From assembly GCA_020216985.1 (NCBI GenBank), contig JAIWOH010000021.1:1-10000 (forward strand): 10,000 nt of DNA, read 5' to 3'. The translations under genes and the position numbers were made by a program. This DNA is from Nitrospira sp. (GTDB lineage Bacteria; Nitrospirota; Nitrospiria; Nitrospirales; Nitrospiraceae). The notes under the pieces were generated by a model. The model saw nothing but the letters and a program-made list of their open reading frames with translations. It searched no databases and had not been told where the DNA came from. This document shows, one piece after another, positions 5,949 through 10,000 of this stretch. Position 1 is the stretch's first letter, and each line of letters opens with the position of its first letter.

Positions 5949-7796
5949 ATGACGCGCGACGAACTCCATGCCAAACTTGCTCGCCTCCCCGAACGACCCG
6001 GGGTATATCTGTTCAAGAACGCCCAGGGAACCATCATCTACATCGGCAAGGCCGCCGTCCTGGCCGGTCGGATCCGATCCTACTTTCAGCGCAGCACCGA
6101 TCACAGTCCCAAAACGGCGCTGCTCGTGAGCCAGATCGCCGACGTGGAAACGATGGTGACTCGCTCGGAACTGGAAGCCTTGATTCTCGAAAGCAACCTG
6201 GTCAAACGCCACAAGCCTCGATTCAACATCGTCCTTCGCGACGACAAACAATATCCTTACCTCCGGCTGCCGATCAAAGACGATTTCCCGCGACTGTCCA
6301 TCGTACGCCGCGTCCAGCGAGACGGAGCCCTCTACTATGGCCCCTACACGCCGACCAACGCCTTGCGGGAGACGTTGAAAGTCATCAAGCACGTGTTCCC
6401 GCTGGCGACCTGCTCGATCGACATCGACGGAACGGCAGAACGGGCCTGCATCGAGTTTGAAATCAAACGGTGCATGGCGCCTTGCACCGGCAACCAGACG
6501 AAGGACGAGTATCACCAGATCGTGAGGCAGGTCCGTCAATTCCTGGAAGGTCGCGATCGCGAATTGCTGGACGAACTGCGTGAGAAAATGCACCAGGCGG
6601 CCGAGCGTGAGGAGTTCGAGGAGGCGGCTCGATTGCGCGACCGTCTCTTCAAAGTGGAACGGATGTTGGAAAAGCAGCGGGTGACGCAGATCTCGGCCGT
6701 GGATCAAGACGTCATCGGTCTGGCGAGGCAAGGCGACGCCGTAGACTTGCAGATTCTGTTCGTCCGCGGAGGTCTGTTGATCGGACGCAAAGATTTCTTT
6801 TGGCCGCAGTCGGCCGATGCCACGGATGAGGAACTGGTTCGATCGGCCATCGAGCAATTTTATAACAAAGACGGGCAACCGCCCAGGGAAGTTCTGACCC
6901 CCACCGCCCTGGAAGACGCAACGTTGATTGAGCAGTGGCTTTCCGACAAGCGGGGGGAACCGGTTCGCGTGGTCGCTCCGGAACGAGGCGCCAGGCACCA
7001 ATTGATTCTCCTGGCCGAGGAAAACGCGGCGGCGGCGGTCGCCGACCACCTGCGGGAAGAAGAACGAGACCGACGGGCCGGCGCGGAGCTTCAACGGCTG
7101 CTCAGACTGGATCAGCCTCCTCGACGGATCGAAGGCTTTGACATCTCCAACACCATGGGCGATCTCTCGGTCGCCTCCATGGTCGTCTGGGAAGACGGCC
7201 GAATGAAGAAGGCCGACTACCGGCGCTTTAAGATCAAGACCGTCGGCGGCGCCAACGACTTTGCCAGCATCAAAGAAGCAGTGATTCGACGGTACGGCGC
7301 GCCCGGCGGAGAACCGAGCGCCATGACCGAAGGCCTCTCCCGTCCGGACCTGATCCTCATCGACGGCGGCCTGGGGCAATTGTCATCGGCCATGGAAGGT
7401 CTCAAGGAGACCGGCCTCCCAACCCTGCCGATTCTCGGATTGGCGAAGGCCCGCAGCGGTAAGGACGAGCGTGTGTTTCTGGCCGGCAGAAAAAACCCGA
7501 TCGTTCTCTCCCCGACTTCGCCTTCGACCCATCTGCTTCAACAGATTCGGGACGAGGCCCATCGCTTCGCACTTACTTACCATCGTCGCCTGCGCGGGCG
7601 ATCGTTGACGACGTCCGGGATCGATCGCGTCATCGGGATCGGCGAAGTTCGACGCAATCAATTGCTCACCCGATTCGGCAGCCTGGACAAGCTGGCTTCC
7701 GCCGACGACGAGGCTCTTCGCGAGGCAGGTCTCGGTCCTCGGACTATCGCCGATCTTCGGCGAACACTTGGCGAAAAAGACCGGGACGTTTCGTGA
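5949..7796 (+). CDS. uvrC: excinuclease ABC subunit C
   Basis: UvrC is the double-incision nuclease of nucleotide excision repair, recruited by UvrB to damaged DNA in the cytoplasm. At 615 residues it has the full domain order. A GIY-YIG nuclease lies at about 14-92 (PGVYLF, IIYIGKA), and a four-cysteine cluster at C155, C167, C175 and C179 matches the iron-sulfur ligands reported for E. coli UvrC. A UVR domain for UvrB contact is at about 204-240 (EEFEEAARLRDRLFKVE). The RNase H-like 5' nuclease has D398 (FDISN), D437 (NDFAS), D472 (IDGGLGQL) and H538 (HRFALTYHR). A C-terminal helix-hairpin-helix pair lies at about 555-607 (VIGIGEVRRNQLLTRFGS). The ATG at 5949 is preferred to the GTG at 5943 because it starts like other UvrC proteins and has a weak GAG eight bases upstream. 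It converges with the FadL gene 37 bases away. Confidence 0.97.
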   Translation: MTRDELHAKLARLPERPGVYLFKNAQGTIIYIGKAAVLAGRIRSYFQRSTDHSPKTALLVSQIADVETMVTRSELEALILESNLVKRHKPRFNIVLRDDKQYPYLRLPIKDDFPRLSIVRRVQRDGALYYGPYTPTNALRETLKVIKHVFPLATCSIDIDGTAERACIEFEIKRCMAPCTGNQTKDEYHQIVRQVRQFLEGRDRELLDELREKMHQAAEREEFEEAARLRDRLFKVERMLEKQRVTQISAVDQDVIGLARQGDAVDLQILFVRGGLLIGRKDFFWPQSADATDEELVRSAIEQFYNKDGQPPREVLTPTALEDATLIEQWLSDKRGEPVRVVAPERGARHQLILLAEENAAAAVADHLREEERDRRAGAELQRLLRLDQPPRRIEGFDISNTMGDLSVASMVVWEDGRMKKADYRRFKIKTVGGANDFASIKEAVIRRYGAPGGEPSAMTEGLSRPDLILIDGGLGQLSSAMEGLKETGLPTLPILGLAKARSGKDERVFLAGRKNPIVLSPTSPSTHLLQQIRDEAHRFALTYHRRLRGRSLTTSGIDRVIGIGEVRRNQLLTRFGSLDKLASADDEALREAGLGPRTIADLRRTLGEKDRDVS

Positions 7797-7833
7797 AGTC
7801 TCCCCTGGCAGGCGATCACTGCTTCTTAGTTTG

Positions 7834-9276
7834 TTAATAGAGCACGTGCAGGCCCACCGACCCGAGATGCACGGAGGCTCGATAGGTGCCGTTAAGCGTC
7901 GGGCTAATGAGGTTGCCGGCGACCGTGCGCGATTCGTAAAACCATTCTTGAAACGCAAGGTCGATTCCGATTCCCTTGGGCCATAAAGATGACTCTCTGC
8001 TGCAAGGAATCAATCCCAACAATCGCCCCGCTCCCTTGCAGAGAAACCCGGCGCCGAGGGAGAACGTATGCGCCGACAATGACAGCAGCGCGGGATTGAA
8101 GGTCCGGTTGGGAACGGGATCTCCCGTGTAGGTATACCCCGTCCTGGCGGCCACCTCCCAGTGCCGCAACCAGGTCGGGTTCAACCATCGATACTCGGTC
8201 CCCACCGCGATGACCGGAACGTCGTTCCAGTCCTGCGGCTGACGGACGGTCGCTCCGTTCTGAAGTCGGATGTCGAGGTCTCTGTTGGCGCTCCACCCAA
8301 CGTATTCCACGTCGAGCTCGATCTTCCACTCTTTTTCGCTCGTGCGGATCGGCCAATACGCAATGGCCCCGGTTACGACGTGGGGGAGCACCAGATCCGT
8401 GAAGGCATCGACGACCTTCACCCCGTCGGCCAGGATGGAACCGTTCAACGGCACGACCGCTCGACTGCGATACACCAGGCCGAGGGCCATGATGGGAAGC
8501 CCTGCCGCGTTTTTCAGCGGAGCATATTGGAGACCCGCCGTCACTCCCGCTCCAGTTCCCTTCCCGTTAAATTCAATGGACACGCCGGGTGGAAGGCCGA
8601 ATGTGAAATCGCTGATCAATTTCGTCTCCACATGACCCTCGCCGAGAAAGCCGGCGAAGGTATAAATGTCGGCGCCCACCCCCACCGACAAACTGTCGCT
8701 GATGCGATAGGCCACCGTAGGCTTGATGTCGATCAAGGGGAGCGTGGAGGAAATCACGATGGTGCGAAACGGTCCGTCGATCGGATACCGTATATTTAAC
8801 CCATAGGGTGACGTAACGCCGACGCCGAGGGTGACCGCCGACAGACGGGGCATTCCCAGCGCCCCCAAATTGGCACTGAGATAAAAGAAACTTGGCGGCG
8901 GCCAGTTGACGCTACCGTTGAAGTCACCGCGGCTCTCACGGCCGGCGGGACTATCAAATGCAACGGATCCTCCGACCATATTGGTTCCCACCACGCTCTG
9001 CATCCCGTTCGCCCGGCTCAATCCCGCCGGGTTATAGTGAACGGCTGAAGCGTCATCGACCGCCGCCGCGAACGCGTTGCCCTGACCGGCGGCTCGCGCT
9101 CCCTGCGGTTGAAATCGAATGGCCTGTGCGTTCGCCGATTCCGGATAGAACGGGGCGATCAAAAATGCCAGCATGGCGATGACTCTAACGGTGCCGTGCA
9201 GAAACATGCGGATCATCCCTTCTCTCGGCTCAATGCCGATCATCTCCATCGCACCGGAGCCGTGTCCGCGCCGCAT
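7834..9276 (-). CDS. FadL/OmpP1/TodX-family outer-membrane channel
   Basis: This is a predicted 14-stranded outer-membrane beta-barrel that lets hydrophobic compounds such as long-chain fatty acids or aromatics cross the outer membrane. After a hydrophobic signal segment (RVIAMLAFLIAPF) and a likely cleavage site at ANA/QA comes the family's N-terminal hatch: QGARAAGQGNAFAAAVDDAS, then the hallmark NPAGLSR. The remainder alternates polar and hydrophobic residues with Gly and aromatics, as in barrels, and the protein ends in Tyr, as barrel proteins often end in an aromatic. Two starts compete. ATG at 9276 has a near-perfect GGAGG six bases upstream and gives 480 residues with a 23-residue N-terminal addition. 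ATG at 9207 has AAGGG nine bases upstream and gives 457 residues with a textbook 27-residue signal peptide. I list the first because of the ribosome-binding site. The gene is divergent from a LuxR receptor. The transported substrate is unknown. Confidence 0.9.
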   Translation of the reverse strand: MRRGHGSGAMEMIGIEPREGMIRMFLHGTVRVIAMLAFLIAPFYPESANAQAIRFQPQGARAAGQGNAFAAAVDDASAVHYNPAGLSRANGMQSVVGTNMVGGSVAFDSPAGRESRGDFNGSVNWPPPSFFYLSANLGALGMPRLSAVTLGVGVTSPYGLNIRYPIDGPFRTIVISSTLPLIDIKPTVAYRISDSLSVGVGADIYTFAGFLGEGHVETKLISDFTFGLPPGVSIEFNGKGTGAGVTAGLQYAPLKNAAGLPIMALGLVYRSRAVVPLNGSILADGVKVVDAFTDLVLPHVVTGAIAYWPIRTSEKEWKIELDVEYVGWSANRDLDIRLQNGATVRQPQDWNDVPVIAVGTEYRWLNPTWLRHWEVAARTGYTYTGDPVPNRTFNPALLSLSAHTFSLGAGFLCKGAGRLLGLIPCSRESSLWPKGIGIDLAFQEWFYESRTVAGNLISPTLNGTYRASVHLGSVGLHVLY

Positions 9277-9282
9277 GGCTTT

Positions 9283-9287
9283 CCTCC
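9283..9287 (-). promoter_or_regulatory. strong ribosome-binding site upstream of the FadL gene
   Basis: On the minus strand GGAGG is followed by six bases and then ATG (9276-9274), an ideal spacing. It argues for translation starting well before the signal peptide, which would give an unusually long N-terminal region. A weaker AAGGG (9221-9217) serves the alternative ATG at 9207. A -10-like TATACG lies just upstream on the same strand (9298-9293), but it has no matching -35. Confidence 0.6.
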
Positions 9288-9324
9288 ACATACGTATAGC
9301 TACCAGGAGTACGATTCCCCGTAA

Positions 9325-9346
9325 CATAGGGCCATTCGGCCCTATG
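9325..9346. promoter_or_regulatory. perfect 9-base-arm palindrome, candidate operator between the FadL and LuxR genes
   Basis: CATAGGGCC (9325-9333) and its exact reverse complement GGCCCTATG (9338-9346) flank the spacer ATTC. The site is 22 bases long, similar in size to lux-box operators bound by LuxR-type dimers, though the sequence is not the classical lux box. It is in the 156-base divergent region, about 22 bases upstream of the -35 of the LuxR promoter candidate. No T-tract follows on either strand, so it is not an intrinsic terminator. A regulatory role is inferred from position and symmetry. Confidence 0.5.
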
Positions 9347-9367
9347 CATATTTAACAGATTGCCATC

Positions 9368-9396
9368 TTGATTTGGCTATTCATACGAACTATGGT
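9368..9396 (+). promoter_or_regulatory. candidate promoter of the LuxR-type gene
   Basis: TTGATT (9368-9373) and TATGGT (9391-9396) are separated by exactly 17 bases; each matches four of six consensus bases. The -10 is overlapped by a smaller inverted repeat, TATGG (9391-9395), spacer TAT, CCATA (9399-9403), which could be a repressor site. A leader of about 30 bases would follow. Confidence 0.4.
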
Positions 9397-9417
9397 ATCC
9401 ATACTTTTGCCTCGGCT

Positions 9418-9422
9418 GGAGG
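9418..9422 (+). promoter_or_regulatory. ribosome-binding site of the LuxR-type gene
   Basis: GGAGG lies ten bases upstream of the ATG at 9433. The spacing is slightly long, but no better start is nearby, so it fixes the N-terminus. Confidence 0.7.
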
Positions 9423-9432
9423 TTATCATCGT

Positions 9433-10000
9433 ATGGCATTCCAGCATCCCTTTCCACGAAACATCTTCAGCAACCTTTCCAAACAGGAATGCGAACGGTT
9501 TCTGGAGATCGTTCATTACATCTCCCAGGCCATGACCCCCGAACAGGTGCGGGAGGTCTTGTTTCTGATTCAGCAGTACTTTCCCTTTACCAAAGCGTTG
9601 GGGGGGCTCGTCCGTCTGAGATCTGACGGAGGATTTTCCGGTTTTAGCAACGTCGTTAACGCCAATTTCCCGGACGAATGGCTCTACCTCTATTGGAAAA
9701 ACGGTTTCGTCGAGGTCGATCCCGTTTTCAAGACGGCCTTGGAAGCCCCGGGCACTCGACATTGGCAGGCCGTCTATCAAAGCCGACCCTTCTCTTCCGA
9801 AAAAGAACAGGAATTTCTTCAAACCGCGCAGCAGTTCGGTCTCCGCGACGGGATCACCACCGGCTCCGTTGATGAAGCTTGCGGCTTTGCCACATTCTGC
9901 TCGTTCGCCAGCGAGCAATCAATAGACGCCGATCGGTTCATCCCACTCGTGGAATACCTGGGCTCTCACATCCACATGGCCCTTCTGAGAGCGGCGCCCA
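9433..10000 (+). CDS. LuxR-family acyl-homoserine-lactone receptor, N-terminal part (partial)
   Basis: The open frame runs from ATG at 9433 to the window edge, giving 189 visible residues of a quorum-sensing transcription factor. The region matches the autoinducer-binding domain of LuxR/TraR. W83, Y87, D96, P97 and W111 have exactly the spacing of TraR W57, Y61, D70, P71 and W85. FGLRDGIT (135-142) matches FGIRSGIT of TraR, with G140 equal to TraR G113 after a one-residue insertion. In TraR, W57 and D70 contact the homoserine lactone, so retention of the whole set suggests true AHL binding rather than a solo that has lost it. The N-terminus is about 26 residues longer than TraR. The helix-turn-helix domain should start just past the window edge, so DNA binding cannot be confirmed here. 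The gene stands head to head with the FadL channel gene across a 156-base regulatory region. No luxI synthase is in the window. Confidence 0.85.
   Translation, partial: MAFQHPFPRNIFSNLSKQECERFLEIVHYISQAMTPEQVREVLFLIQQYFPFTKALGGLVRLRSDGGFSGFSNVVNANFPDEWLYLYWKNGFVEVDPVFKTALEAPGTRHWQAVYQSRPFSSEKEQEFLQTAQQFGLRDGITTGSVDEACGFATFCSFASEQSIDADRFIPLVEYLGSHIHMALLRAAP

Noticed and set aside
5823..7379. Antisense open frame (518 residues) opposite uvrC
   Set aside because: No recognisable domain. The uvrC frame carries all catalytic motifs across this stretch.
9325..9346. The perfect dyad as an intrinsic terminator
   Set aside because: No run of T follows on either strand, and it lies between the starts of two divergent genes, not after a gene end.
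9352..9918. Minus-strand open frame (188 residues) opposite the LuxR gene
   Set aside because: No motif, and the plus frame shows exact LuxR/TraR residue spacing with a ribosome-binding site.
1..10000. CRISPR array, insertion sequence, tRNA or rRNA
   Set aside because: No regularly spaced repeats, transposase motifs or terminal repeats, or recognisable RNA gene sequences were seen on reading both strands.

Overview
This GC-rich window looks like an ordinary chromosomal stretch of a free-living Gram-negative bacterium. Outer-membrane, respiratory and peptidoglycan genes are present, and there are no mobile elements. The mix of complex I genes, a CBS-containing site-2 protease, an unusual DapF, UvrC and a LuxR/FadL pair would fit Nitrospira (Nitrospirota). 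That placement is an impression from gene content and style, not a proven assignment.

Layout: positions 1-1981 (+) carry the 3' end of nuoM and all of nuoN, the membrane proton-pumping subunits of NADH dehydrogenase, with a 4-base ATGA overlap. A CBS-domain M50 protease (2014-3171, -) converges on nuoN. It is divergent from a small operon (3247-4427, +) of a secreted NodB-type deacetylase and a GNAT acetyltransferase. The 75-base region between them holds back-to-back promoter-like elements, a perfect 14-base palindrome and a 9-base direct repeat. Next on + come a glyoxalase I-type enzyme (4552-4950), a DapF homologue (4985-5854) and uvrC (5949-7796). A FadL-family outer-membrane channel (7834-9276, -) converges on uvrC. 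Divergent from it, a LuxR-type acyl-homoserine-lactone receptor (from 9433, +) runs off the window end. No stretch longer than about 300 bases lacks a gene; the longest gaps are 9277-9432 and 4428-4551, both described as regulatory or intergenic.

Most genes are housekeeping: respiration, methylglyoxal detoxification, cell-wall precursor synthesis and nucleotide excision repair. Two places stand out. First, the DapF homologue has serine at both positions where the family uses its catalytic cysteines (residues 73 and 226), although the rest of the fold signature is intact. Second, at the right-hand end a LuxR receptor with the full set of signal-binding residues stands head to head with a FadL channel. 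A perfect dyad (9-base arms, 4-base spacer) lies between them. FadL homologues are known to help long-chain AHL perception in rhizobia, so this could be a signal-uptake and sensing module. In addition, two genes (deacetylase and glyoxalase) have a -10-like hexamer ending exactly 7 bases before the ATG and no Shine-Dalgarno, which suggests leaderless transcripts.
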